Positions 25,046 through 34,603 of a stretch of DNA of 64,000 nucleotides are shown in pieces (the first letter of the stretch is position 1; every line of letters starts with the position of its first letter). The stretch spans positions 1-64,000 of the forward strand of contig JAWKTN010000012.1 in NCBI GenBank assembly GCA_041399065.1, read 5' to 3'. Origin of the DNA: JAGQPD01 sp020426865 (lineage in GTDB: Bacteria > Planctomycetota > Planctomycetia > Pirellulales > Pirellulaceae). The notes below the pieces were generated by a model that saw only the letters and a program-made list of their open reading frames with translations, made no database searches and had not been told where the DNA came from. The position numbers and the translations under genes are program-made.

Positions 25046-26146
25046 ATGATCTCGAAAACATTTGATTGGCTTCGGACCACAGAGATTCAGCCGAGCAACG
25101 ATGACGTTGAATCGCAGCATGCGATCGTCTCGTCATTGCTAACTGAACTAGATGACGACAATGATATAGGAACTTTGTTATCGCTCGTTGCTGCGGCTTG
25201 CAGCGGTATCTCTACCCAAGTAGCTTCCGACCAGGAATACGGGCAGTCGTTAATTGAAGTTGCGAAACAGCACCGCCCAGCTATTTCCAGCAATGTCACC
25301 GAGATTGCCCTAGAACTGAGAATCACCTGCCTGATCACTCTCGGAGAGTTCGTTACTCGCAAGTCAGTCAAGGAAGAATGGTGGCAGGCAAAGCCTCTCG
25401 CTTCGCTCCTCTATCTATCAGGCGTGGGATTGCGCGACTCAGAAGGTGCTCAACTCGATGGGATCCGTGAAGAAATCGCGATTGCCGCATCCAGTAACGT
25501 GCAAGCAAATGCTGCCAGCGTCCGAACACGCAAGACAGTGAAGAACGATCCTTTCCACGAATTAAGTGAACCAGCAGATTTTCCGACATTTTGGTCGGAA
25601 CTTAAGCCCGTGCTAGTGGCGTGCCTTCAGACGATTCAACAGGCCGCAAATGCCGATCGTGATGAGCTTGAAGTGCTTTGGTGGCTCTACGGTAGATTCT
25701 CGGAGATTCACGGCAAACCGATCGCAAAGCTCTCATCGTTCGAGGCAGCCATAGCAGCAGCTTCGGAGCTTGTGGATCGATCATTGGTTCCGGCTCACCC
25801 GACACTCAGAACGATGATTGTAAATGCGGCCTTAGAGGGACGCACGAAAGCAAGCCTTAAGGAAAAAGAGTTAGCTGCAGTTGTAGGCAAGTGGCGAGAA
25901 AATGACTTGAATCTATTGACCCCCAAGAGTGGGAAAGTGAGAGAGCTCTCAGTCGAGTTCCCAATGTTGATGCCACTGACTTGGATAGCGGTGAAGTGCG
26001 CGGACAGCGGAGTTAGAACGGGTTGGGAGGCCGAATTCGAGATGAAGTCACGGCTTGATGCGAAGCTGTCCGTGTCTCCAGAGCTCTTGGCCTCCCAGAC
26101 TTTTGTTGAACGTACAGCACAACGGTTGCTCGCCTCGCATGCTTAG
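25046..26146 (+). CDS. All-helical GTPase-associated protein (GASH-like)
   Basis: 366 residues, all-helical in appearance, no catalytic motifs. Its middle part, ADRDELEVLWWLYGRFSEIH, is the kind of segment found in the GTPase-associated all-helical (GASH) family. It begins 2 bases after the metallophosphoesterase stop. In predicted systems of this sort GASH is a structural partner that may couple the GTPases to other components. I recognise it by family memory and by context; the sequence alone is less decisive. Confidence 0.72.
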   Translation: MISKTFDWLRTTEIQPSNDDVESQHAIVSSLLTELDDDNDIGTLLSLVAAACSGISTQVASDQEYGQSLIEVAKQHRPAISSNVTEIALELRITCLITLGEFVTRKSVKEEWWQAKPLASLLYLSGVGLRDSEGAQLDGIREEIAIAASSNVQANAASVRTRKTVKNDPFHELSEPADFPTFWSELKPVLVACLQTIQQAANADRDELEVLWWLYGRFSEIHGKPIAKLSSFEAAIAAASELVDRSLVPAHPTLRTMIVNAALEGRTKASLKEKELAAVVGKWRENDLNLLTPKSGKVRELSVEFPMLMPLTWIAVKCADSGVRTGWEAEFEMKSRLDAKLSVSPELLASQTFVERTAQRLLASHA

Positions 26147-26154
26147 GAGTTGCC

Positions 26155-27162
26155 GTGGCCGAAGAATTCAAATGCGAAAAATCTGACTGCACTTTTGCGG
26201 TTACGGGAACGTGTCTTGAGGCATTTGAGGATGCGCAGTCAGAGTGCCCGCATCTATCGAAGCTTAGCGACTCGGAATCGACCGCTGATAACGAAACAGT
26301 CGCCCCGGATCGATTAGACGCTAGTGATTTGACAACCGAAGGTCGACTTTTCCACGCCGGTATGGAGCTGGGTATCGGCGATGCCCGCGAGCTGATGCGA
26401 TCGGAGTACACTCATGTTGTAAGCATTCTCGGGACAGCGGAAACAGGCAAGACTTGTTTCTTGACGTCCTTATACCTTTTGCTAACTAACCGCAAGCTCT
26501 TGCCCGAGTGGCGTTTTGCGGGTAGCAGGACTTTACAAGGGTTCGAGCACAGGGCTCGCCACCTCAGAAACTGGGACGAGCAAGGTATTCCTGAGCAGAT
26601 TGTGGATCGAACTTTGCGGAACATGACCCGATCGCCGGCCTACCTACACTTGGCTGCGGAAAGAAACAAACGACGCTTCAACTTCTTGATGACGGATCTA
26701 CCCGGCGAATGGACAGAACGACTGGTCGCAGATGCGACCACTGCTGAACGGTTCGGATTCCTCGGTCGATCTGACCTAATATTGTTGACACTTGATGCAC
26801 GAAGATTCGAGGACTTGAGGACTCGACATGGCGAACGCCAGGCGGCGATTCAGCTGTTTCAGCGGCTAATCCAGGACGTTGGGCTTCCTTTGGGCACTCC
26901 GCTGCTATTAGTAGGCACCAAGTGTGATGAGACCAACGGCATTGTCCCTGACTCACTCGCCACCCTTGCTAAAGAAGCCAACGCGGTCGGTTTCGCATGT
27001 GACCTGATTGGCACCGCGTCGTTTTCTCGTGATCTCGAAGTCTTGCCACACGGACATGGTGTTGGGGAAGTTCTCGGAGCGGTTGTTGCACCTCGCGAGC
27101 GGCTGCATGACGCCACCGTTGCTCCGAAATGCACTCGGTCATTCCTTCGAGTATTGAGGTAA
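26155..27162 (+). CDS. Double-GTPase-type protein 2 (DO-GTPase2-like)
   Basis: 335 residues from a GTG start, 8 bases after GASH. The N-terminus has cysteines (FKCEKSDCTFAVTGTC, then ECPHL) that could bind zinc. The GTPase domain has a P-loop GTAETGKTCFL, a Walker B/DxxG segment FLMTDLPGEWTERL and a guanine-specificity motif VGTKCDE. This layout fits the double-GTPase families of the GTPase-associated system. The partner GTPase gene follows immediately. Its predicted job is NTP-driven switching in a defence or conflict complex. Confidence 0.78.
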   Translation: MAEEFKCEKSDCTFAVTGTCLEAFEDAQSECPHLSKLSDSESTADNETVAPDRLDASDLTTEGRLFHAGMELGIGDARELMRSEYTHVVSILGTAETGKTCFLTSLYLLLTNRKLLPEWRFAGSRTLQGFEHRARHLRNWDEQGIPEQIVDRTLRNMTRSPAYLHLAAERNKRRFNFLMTDLPGEWTERLVADATTAERFGFLGRSDLILLTLDARRFEDLRTRHGERQAAIQLFQRLIQDVGLPLGTPLLLVGTKCDETNGIVPDSLATLAKEANAVGFACDLIGTASFSRDLEVLPHGHGVGEVLGAVVAPRERLHDATVAPKCTRSFLRVLR

Positions 27163-27164
27163 AT

Positions 27165-28073
27165 ATGTCAACGACTCGAAGCCGTTCAATTCTATTGTTG
27201 GGTGGGCCAGAAGCCGGGAAAAGCAATTATCTCGGAAGACTATGGCTAGCCCTCCAACAAAGGACTGGACAACTAGCAAGCCACGGTATGCCAACCCAGG
27301 TCGAGTACTTGAACTCGCTCTCAAATTCGTTGCTACAAGGCGAATTTGTTGCCAGGACTTCGAGGACAGTTGTTGAGAAGAACTCGATTCCAGTTCAGTG
27401 GAGTGACGGTGAGGGAACGATCTTCGTTCCAGATTGTTCGGGCGAGGCTTGGAATCGCATACACCGCCAGCGAAGTTGGTCTGATGACTGGGAATCGGCC
27501 ATCCCGGAACTGACTGGCTGTGTCCTTTTTGTTCGAGCAGGTGATCCAGATGTCGTGCCAGCACTGGATTGGGCAACTAGCGGTCCCATTTTGCACGGCT
27601 TCGAGCTGGAGAATTCCTCTCCTGCTGAAGAGGACGAAAGCGAACTAATTCTGCCGACTCAAGTTGTCCTCGTCGATTGGCTTAACTGTCTGCTGAACGC
27701 ATTCGTACAGACACGACCGCACCACACACCACTGAGGCTGGCGGTTGTCGTGTCGGCTTGGGATGTCATTCCTTTGGAATACAAGTCACTAGATCCAGCC
27801 AGGTACATCGACGCGAATTTCCCACTCGTTCATGACTTCCTGTCTACGAATCTGGACCGTATTGAAGCACAGTTCTTCGGCCTAAGCGTTGCCGGTGGCG
27901 ATTTTCAGATTCAACCAGATTTTCAAGAGCAATATCTTGCGGGTGACCCCAATCATGCAGGCTATGTGATAACGGCCGACGGCAACGGCAACAGAGAATG
28001 TTCCGATGCGACATTGCCTGCTGCCTGGGCATTGCGGTGCGACGAACCTAACAAGAATGAGATTGAGGTCTGA
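27165..28073 (+). CDS. Double-GTPase-type protein 1 (DO-GTPase1-like)
   Basis: 302 residues; start at the ATG at 27165 after GAGGTAAAT, 2 bases after the previous stop. P-loop GGPEAGKSNYLGR, then an FVPDCSGEAWNRI segment in the Walker B/DxxG position, then VVVSAWDVIP in place of NKxD, which is a variant specificity motif. The rest is a helical and beta extension typical of these paired GTPases. The ATG of GAP1 follows within a few bases, so the operon continues without a gap. Confidence 0.76.
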   Translation: MSTTRSRSILLLGGPEAGKSNYLGRLWLALQQRTGQLASHGMPTQVEYLNSLSNSLLQGEFVARTSRTVVEKNSIPVQWSDGEGTIFVPDCSGEAWNRIHRQRSWSDDWESAIPELTGCVLFVRAGDPDVVPALDWATSGPILHGFELENSSPAEEDESELILPTQVVLVDWLNCLLNAFVQTRPHHTPLRLAVVVSAWDVIPLEYKSLDPARYIDANFPLVHDFLSTNLDRIEAQFFGLSVAGGDFQIQPDFQEQYLAGDPNHAGYVITADGNGNRECSDATLPAAWALRCDEPNKNEIEV

Positions 28074-28077
28074 TGGA

Positions 28078-30801
28078 ATGGAATCGCTAATTCATCAGCA
28101 AGTGCACGGATATTCCAAGGGGCACACTTTCCTTTCCGGCAGTATGAAGCTTTCTGGTGTCGCAGCAGACTGTGTTGCCGCCATGAGCGACCTATCCGGC
28201 CCCCTTCTCCCGGGCCGAAAAGGATTTAATCCTTATATCACTGGATATTCTATTCCGGGCACTGACTTCTTCGCCCTTGCAAAGACATGGAGTGACGATA
28301 ATGCTCCTCGTAAGGGAGCCGTCATCACACACACACTGCTAATCCCCAACGCAGTTTGGCGTGTTGGCGACCCCGGTCGGTTTCAGGAATACTTTCGGGA
28401 ACCCTGTACACGCGCGGACGTCGAGTTCTCGGAACCAATCGTTGATTCCAGTTCTGCGTCGCGTCAGCGAGGCGAGTCTGCCACTGGCGATGACGCTCTT
28501 CAATTCTGCGCCAATGTCTTCAGCGATGGAATTCGATCGGTCGTCTGGTTCGACTGTGACATACCTGAGGATACCCTCTGGAACTTTGTGGCGTTCACGT
28601 GGCCAGCACTAAGAAACAAACTCTCATTTTGCACATTCTCGCTACAGCCACTTGCTGCACCAGAATCTTCACTATCGATCGCGTTTGCTCCGCGAGAAGC
28701 TCGATCTAGATTTCAAAAGTTGACTCATGCTGCTTTTCTTGGCGGAAATACCAAGCACGTCAACAGAGCAACCGAGCCTTGGCTAAGCCAATTGTCAACG
28801 CATGTTTTTCAAGAAGAAAATGCCGACCTCAGGCTCCAGTTCGATCACTACAAAGACATACTGGATGACGACCCACGCGCCGTAAAAAGCCTGTTTTCTC
28901 TGATTGAGCTTAGCAAGAGGGCAGGGAGCGCCCCTACCGCCGCTGTCGGAGTATTGGATCTACTCGAATCTCTAAACACCGAGTCTGCTGCCGGCAATCA
29001 GATTTTGTCAGAGGCAATCGAGAACGCAATCACTGAAGCGTCTCGGGCGACGACGGAATCTGCTCTTCACTGCCTATACCTGATTGATGTCCGCCTTCGC
29101 CGACCCGCATTCAACAAAGTACCGTCAAACGTCGAAGCTGACCTTCGTACATCGGTCGCAACGCTCGTTGCGGCTGAACCTGAAATTGCGGTACAGCTTC
29201 GGCACAATCAGATCGTTGATTCAGAGGCGTTAGAGTCTTCCGAATATTGGCGAGGTTTTCTGGACGGTTTGACAGAGTTAGCGAATGCTGGATCTAACAA
29301 GGTCCTTTCGCTGTCAGGCCACTCCGAGTTGGCAACGATCGCCATTCAGCACTGTCCCGAAATCGCGAAAGGATTTATGCGTTCGGCCAAGAAGGACTGC
29401 ATCGAGGTGCTTCCGGAACTGGTGGGGTGGCTTCGCGACATTCATGCAGATGACGATAGGCGAAGAGTCCGTCGTTCTCTACTGGCAGAAATTGATGGTG
29501 ATTCGGACGAGTCGCTTGCCTCGGAGCTGCTTAACGATCTTAGGCCCGATGAAGTCGCCGAATCCCTGAAGACCCTATTTCTTTCTTCGCGCGAGTTTCA
29601 GGGGGAGTCGCTTAGAGACGTTGTAAAGTCGCAAATTGCGGAACGGTATACAACGGAAACACTAGGTTGGAGTAGAGCCAACACGCATTGGTCAACCGGC
29701 TTGGCAGATGTGCTGTCAGCATGTTTCTCGCGCACAAGAGCCGGCGTGACGGAGTTGCTTAACAGCCCTGACCTTCCACCGGAAAAAAAGGCAGATGTGT
29801 GGTCTGCATACCTACGGGGAATGGCTGTGCGTTTCCCACGTTGGCTCCGAGAGCTTGCCGGTGAAAGCTTGTTGGTTGTGGAGCCGTTCCTTTGCGAAGC
29901 AAAGCACTCGCGGCAATCGCTCGACAGCTTGAGTTTGCTATTTCAAGAGTGCGACTACATTCCGCTCGCAACCTCACATCGTTCGCACGTTCTACTTGAA
30001 CATACTACTGGCCATTTGCACTCGGTTGTCTTGCAGCGTCTGGTGGAGAGCTCGATCCGAGAGTTTCTCAAGGGTGAACTATCGTCAGATCAACTTGTTT
30101 CTTGCTTCAACGAACGGCCTTTCAGGGAATGGATCGCAGAAACTCGACCAAGTGAAATTGCGGACTTGGTCAGTGCGCACGTCAACCGCGAGGAATGGAG
30201 TCGGTGCTGGATTGCGCTGAACTCTCTCCCGGATCACCTCTTTGCCAGAATTCAGCCAACAATTCCGTCAATAATTCAGAGGCTCATAAGGAGCTTTCAC
30301 TCCAGTTGGACGGAAGATACCGGCAAGCATTGGGCGCACGTTATTGGAAGGTCGCTCTCTGACAAAGGAGGGGACCATGGGCTCCGGCTTGCGTCGACCG
30401 CGATTGATTTCTGTTTTTCGAGGACATCGTTGCCTGTTGGAAATGTTGTTGTTGAGGCGTTTCCAGCCGCGTACAAAGCAGTCGTGACCGGCCGCAGTCC
30501 AAGTGTTACGGACGAACTGTTTAGTATTCTTGATTGGGATAAGGCGAAGGCATTACGAAAGGAACTCATCCGCAGTTTCACGGCTTCGGCTTGGCCCCCA
30601 CATCAACTCGCACTTACAGCAAACAGATGCGATATCTTGCCGAAGATAATCAAGCGGTTGCAGCGAAAATGGGGAGGCGAAGACTACATAAAACAAATGT
30701 CTCATGAGCTGGCGAATTTGGATACACCGGAAGCAAAGTCAGCACTTGCTCGACTTAAAGGAGTCTCTGACGACCCACAATACCATGAATACTGGGATTG
30801 A
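28078..30801 (+). CDS. GTPase-associated protein 1 (GAP1-like)
   Basis: 907 residues from the ATG at 28078; an in-frame extension to 28006 is inside the preceding gene. The N-terminal domain has HQQVHGYSKGHTFLSGSMKL, DLSGPLLPGRKGFNPYITGY and RKGAVITHTLLIP, matching the GAP1 N-terminal region as I remember it. The rest is a long helical protein, seemingly with repeats of alpha solenoid type and no enzymatic motif. GAP1 is the largest and most characteristic member of the system and probably its scaffold or sensor. Confidence 0.78.
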   Translation: MESLIHQQVHGYSKGHTFLSGSMKLSGVAADCVAAMSDLSGPLLPGRKGFNPYITGYSIPGTDFFALAKTWSDDNAPRKGAVITHTLLIPNAVWRVGDPGRFQEYFREPCTRADVEFSEPIVDSSSASRQRGESATGDDALQFCANVFSDGIRSVVWFDCDIPEDTLWNFVAFTWPALRNKLSFCTFSLQPLAAPESSLSIAFAPREARSRFQKLTHAAFLGGNTKHVNRATEPWLSQLSTHVFQEENADLRLQFDHYKDILDDDPRAVKSLFSLIELSKRAGSAPTAAVGVLDLLESLNTESAAGNQILSEAIENAITEASRATTESALHCLYLIDVRLRRPAFNKVPSNVEADLRTSVATLVAAEPEIAVQLRHNQIVDSEALESSEYWRGFLDGLTELANAGSNKVLSLSGHSELATIAIQHCPEIAKGFMRSAKKDCIEVLPELVGWLRDIHADDDRRRVRRSLLAEIDGDSDESLASELLNDLRPDEVAESLKTLFLSSREFQGESLRDVVKSQIAERYTTETLGWSRANTHWSTGLADVLSACFSRTRAGVTELLNSPDLPPEKKADVWSAYLRGMAVRFPRWLRELAGESLLVVEPFLCEAKHSRQSLDSLSLLFQECDYIPLATSHRSHVLLEHTTGHLHSVVLQRLVESSIREFLKGELSSDQLVSCFNERPFREWIAETRPSEIADLVSAHVNREEWSRCWIALNSLPDHLFARIQPTIPSIIQRLIRSFHSSWTEDTGKHWAHVIGRSLSDKGGDHGLRLASTAIDFCFSRTSLPVGNVVVEAFPAAYKAVVTGRSPSVTDELFSILDWDKAKALRKELIRSFTASAWPPHQLALTANRCDILPKIIKRLQRKWGGEDYIKQMSHELANLDTPEAKSALARLKGVSDDPQYHEYWD

Positions 30802-31063
30802 TTAGCTCACCGCATGAAGCAATGCGTCGGCCGAGTGATACCTGTTTTTTGGCTCAAACGCTGCTGCTTTGTTACCAACCCTTCGCCATTCGAAGTTTCA
30901 GATGAGCTTGAGTCCTCCGCGAACAAGACTCGAACCATGGAGTTAACAAGACTTGCTTCGTGACCAAGGGCGTGTCGTGTACTGGTCCTTGTTCGTTCAA
31001 CTGCGTTCACGGTCTGACATGGGTCTTCGCAACGTGCTCTTTGCAAGCGACCTGCAGCCGTCG

Positions 31064-31783
31064 CTACCGGTCGTGGAAGCGAGGGGCCGATGACAATTGC
31101 CTATCTCTACAGATCCGATTTAACTCATCACATTCGGATTGAAATGCCTTAAGGATTCTGCGGCGAAGTCTCAGCGCTGAATGCGGAATCGGCTCGTGGC
31201 CGACTTGCGCGCGAGCTTTGTTTACCAATCGTTGAATCGTCAGCAGTTGACGCCGAACGGGAGCGAATCGTGCGTATGGCACGCGAGCGAAGTCGTTGGC
31301 AAGGTTTTCGACGGATCGGTGGCAGGCTCGATCGAGAAAGAATGCCTTTAACTCGCGATACGTCCACGGATCGATGCGTACGCAGGCGTGCCATTTGGGC
31401 TGGCCACCGCCTTTTGGTGTGATGGCGGCACGGCGGTAGCTGATTGAATAGCCTTCGAACTTAATCGGATGGCGACGGCAGTCGCGGATGCGGTTGCGTT
31501 CCTGTTGCTTGAATGCATGATGGCCTTCGGTGACGAGGAGCAAGAACCAATTGCCGTAGCGGATGTATTGCATGTTGGCGAGGCCACGTTTCTTGCGGTA
31601 GGCGCGTTGACGGTCGGTTTGATCGATCTCGTATTTTGCGATCAGTTTGCGGTCGACTGATTCCGCGTCCTTTCCATCGGGAATACGGCCGGTCACGTAC
31701 CACCAGTAGCCGTGGCGTAGGTAGCTGACGGCGACTTGTTGGACGAGTCCTTCGGGTGATGAAGCGATGCACCGATACGGCAT
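31064..31783 (-). CDS. Conserved accessory-element protein, function unknown
   Basis: 239 residues, basic. It starts MPYRCIASSPEGLVQQVAVS and shows WYVTGRIPDGKD, KKRGLANMQYIRYGNWF and RRAAITPKGGGQPKWHACVR. I recall proteins with this N-terminus on planctomycete and proteobacterial plasmids and islands, none with a known role. It is transcribed opposite to the GTPase-associated operon, 262 bases downstream of it, and marks the boundary of that cargo. Basic composition suggests nucleic-acid contact, but that is only inference. Confidence 0.6.
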   Translation of the reverse strand: MPYRCIASSPEGLVQQVAVSYLRHGYWWYVTGRIPDGKDAESVDRKLIAKYEIDQTDRQRAYRKKRGLANMQYIRYGNWFLLLVTEGHHAFKQQERNRIRDCRRHPIKFEGYSISYRRAAITPKGGGQPKWHACVRIDPWTYRELKAFFLDRACHRSVENLANDFARVPYARFAPVRRQLLTIQRLVNKARAQVGHEPIPHSALRLRRRILKAFQSECDELNRICRDRQLSSAPRFHDR

Positions 31784-33640
31784 GGTTCCTCGCTGAGTTA
31801 CTGCAATCTACGAAATAAAAGATGGGGTTGTTTCGGCCAGAACCCCGGTGCCGTTCTTCCATGAAAAATCCTTGGCGTAGGCAGGCGTGCTCGGTAACGT
31901 GAAGTGGTCTCGACAGAACGGAAGTCGCGATCACGAGCCAGTACTTCTCGCACGTTGCTTGGCAGTCACTATGTGTCGATGGCTTTGTTTGCACTGGTTT
32001 CGTCAGTGCACTGCCCCAATACATAGTGCCTGCAAAAAATAACCTCAGCCGAACACTCGATTCGTCGCAAGACGCAAGTCGAGTATTCGTCGTCAGTCCG
32101 CCGCCAGAGGAAGCCACTTTTCCAAGTAGCCACCTCAAGCCGCATCGCTGCCAGCCAAGGAAGCCGACGCTCACTATTGAGCGTCGGCCATACATCTCCT
32201 GACGGGGTCTTCGACTGATTGCGTGCTAAAGCACGGGTGAAAAACACCGATACAATCTCAAGCCCCTCAGCCCTTTCGTTCCTGCCAATGATCGGGACAT
32301 CACTCCCAATCAGCAGACGATCCGTGACTGCCTTGCCACGCACAATCCGAATGGTGCTTCCAAGAAAGGAGGCTCCACCGGACCATGTCCGAGCCTTCGC
32401 TCGAAACATCGCTCGCGCTTCCGCACGAGTTCTACTCAGGCCACGCTCCCACACTACGGCGTTTGGCGACTCGCATTCGATGAATGCCAATCGCTACTTC
32501 CACATGGTCGACAAACCATGCACCGAGTTGCCAAACCCGGAGGCCGCAGTGCTTCCTGCGTTAGTGTCGGTCTTCGACTCTGAAGTCACGTCGCTAGGGC
32601 CAATGATGACCCGGTCCGCGTGGGTATGTGCTGTCTTCCGACAAGCCATACTTTCCAGCCATGCGTGCATGACTGATTTCCCACCTACGAAACCAGAAGC
32701 TCGGGGTACCAACCCCACACGGATATTCACGGTTCGGCACCGTCTCTTCAAAGTCTTACTGGCAAGCGCTCTCTTACGTATTCGATTGCGCCTTTCATGG
32801 TTGAGCTTTTCACGTTCGAGTTTTTAGCTCGATACCCGAGGGTGTCAGCCCCGGTGTCGCCTGTCACCAGACAACAGCTCCCCACGCCAGCCGCGTTGAA
32901 CGAACTCGATTGAAGCCAATCAAGTCCGAACCCCACGGACGGGATTTTCTCGCATGAGACCACCCGCTTTGTCAGTTGCAATGGTTGCAACAGAGAAGCA
33001 TCGCCGAAGCGATCACTTCACCGACACGGCTTTCATTCGCAAATAAATAAGAAAGCGAAGAAAGTCTTTCCGCATCGCCCGAATTCCCAATCTCTATTGT
33101 CAGAGAATGCCATTGGATAGAACGCTGGGATTACTCCGACGGCGAAATCTTCTCCGAAACAAATGGAGCATGAATTCAATCGGGATTACGCCAACGAGCC
33201 TCCATCGCTCTGAGCGAACGCGTCTCCACGTACTCAGCGCTAAGAGCCAGCACAACGTCAATGACGAAGGGAAGCTGGCAAGGCTTCCGGTTCTTATCCG
33301 CGGTTGATGAGACCACGATTCCCGAACCCGCTGTCCCCGTCAGGAGACATCAGCTCAATCACTCTTCTTCCGACCGCTATCGCGACCGGCTTTAAGTGAA
33401 TGCGTTACACATGAGCATGACGACCGGCGAGTGGAATGCTCGCCTACGTCGAGAACCATACCAGTACCAGCGGGAATGTCACGGCATCGGCTCATCTTTT
33501 CGCTGATTCAAGCCGAAGAACGGTCGAACCAGGTTGCGGCGTGATTGACCGCCCGAGACAGAAACCTTCCATTTGAGACTGGGATCGTGGTATTCTGGTA
33601 GGACTCCGTCTAACCCAGTTGCGAAACGAAGGACAGTCAC
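31784..33640. other. Long region without a supported gene
   Basis: About 1.86 kb with no ORF that I can defend on either strand; the longest frames (31969-32490, 32219-32827) lack ribosome sites and recognisable features. It contains the hairpin at 32163-32188 and a palindrome CGTGCTAAAGCACG at 32222-32235. It may be decayed mobile DNA. Confidence 0.5.
32163..32188. repeat. Perfect 10-bp stem hairpin
   Basis: GCCGACGCTC and GAGCGTCGGC flank a 6-base loop ACTATT. A second palindrome, CGTGCT-AA-AGCACG, lies 33 bases on. The pair resembles extragenic palindromic repeats. Confidence 0.5.
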
Positions 33641-33877
33641 GTGAGCGAACTATCACCCGACATCAAGGAATTCGTGGACAGCGAAATCGCCAACGGCAAT
33701 TTCTCAGACCAAGAAGCCGTTGTTGAGTATGCACTTCGCCTCATGCAACGTGATCGCGAGGAAGCTGTCCGCGGAATCAGAGCCGGTTTGGAGGATGTTG
33801 CCGCTGGACGAGTTGAGCCTCTGGACGAAGCATTTGACGACATTCGCAACGAATTTGGAATCGCCAAAGACGCATGA
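33641..33877 (+). CDS. Type II antitoxin, ParD/CopG-like
   Basis: 78 residues starting with GTG after GAAGGACAG. The first 45 residues form a ribbon-helix-helix type domain (LSPDIKEFVDSEIANGNFSD, EYALRLMQRDREEAV), and the C-terminal part is acidic, which binds the toxin. Its stop codon overlaps the toxin start as ATGA, so the two are translationally coupled. ParD/CopG antitoxins repress their own promoter. On an island such pairs stabilise the element. Confidence 0.8.
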   Translation: MSELSPDIKEFVDSEIANGNFSDQEAVVEYALRLMQRDREEAVRGIRAGLEDVAAGRVEPLDEAFDDIRNEFGIAKDA

Positions 33878-34197
33878 AGTTTCGCGTTGTCATCACAGCC
33901 AACGCAAAGTCCAATCTGCGTGAATACTACGAGCGAGCTGCCAAGCACGCACCGGAAACGGCCGCGAACTGGCTTAATCGCTTTCACGATGCGCTGCAGA
34001 CGCTCGCCTCGAATCCCGAACGGTGCCCGCTGGCAGCCGAGAGTGCGCTCGTCGAGCAGGAGGTACGTCAGTTCAACTTCGGAAAACGAGTCGGAACATA
34101 CCGAGCTTTGTTTACCATCGCCGATGACGAAGTGCGAATTCTCCACATTCGTCGAGCTGCCATGGGTACTGCACCGTCAAGCGAAGTCGAAGACTGA
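33874..34197 (+). CDS. Type II toxin, ParE/RelE-like
   Basis: 107 residues. It has the RelE/ParE fold pattern: MKFRVVITANAKSNLREYYE, helices through AANWLNRFHDALQTLASNPE, and a beta-rich end with VGTYRALFTIADDEVRILHI. Such toxins cleave mRNA on the ribosome (RelE) or poison gyrase (ParE); the sequence does not decide which. The start overlaps the antitoxin stop. Residues RCPLAAES and FNFGKRV are typical of the ParE subgroup. Confidence 0.78.
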   Translation: MKFRVVITANAKSNLREYYERAAKHAPETAANWLNRFHDALQTLASNPERCPLAAESALVEQEVRQFNFGKRVGTYRALFTIADDEVRILHIRRAAMGTAPSSEVED

Positions 34198-34324
34198 TTC
34201 TCCAGCATAACCGGCCCCTCAATTGGACCGTCGCATGTTTCATTCACCGCGATTTGCGGTTTCTCTTCCTTTGTGATAGTCGATTGGTCAGAAATCGAGA
34301 CTAACCAGGATCACGGAGGACACC

Positions 34325-34603
34325 ATGAGCAAGGAAATCGAAACCATTTACGAAGATCGTCGCGGTCGGATGAGAATGAAGATCGTTCGCAAACCGGGCA
34401 AGTTCGGACCCCAATACTCAACTATCGTGTATCGGCCTTACAAGAAGGAAGAAGACGAATTCGGCAAGCCGGTTTGGGAAGAGACGCATTGGCTCGACGA
34501 ACAAGATGTCTTGAATTCGCTCAGATTGCACGAGGTGGCAGACGACGCGATCGCCGAATGCAAGCGAAATGACTCACTAAAGTCCGTTGGTGAGACTGCG
34601 TGA
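34325..34603 (+). CDS. Small protein coupled to exonuclease gene
   Basis: 92 residues from an ATG after CACGGAGGACACC. It is basic near the N-terminus and acidic later (KEEDEFGKPVWEETHWLDEQ), with RPYKKEED. No family is recognised. Its stop overlaps the GTG start of the exonuclease, so the pair is translationally coupled and probably functions together, perhaps as a regulator or DNA-binding helper of the nuclease. Confidence 0.58.
   Translation: MSKEIETIYEDRRGRMRMKIVRKPGKFGPQYSTIVYRPYKKEEDEFGKPVWEETHWLDEQDVLNSLRLHEVADDAIAECKRNDSLKSVGETA

Noticed and set aside
31969..32490. A 173-residue minus-strand ORF
   Set aside because: No ribosome site, no recognisable family and a poor residue pattern; it overlaps another spurious frame on the plus strand.
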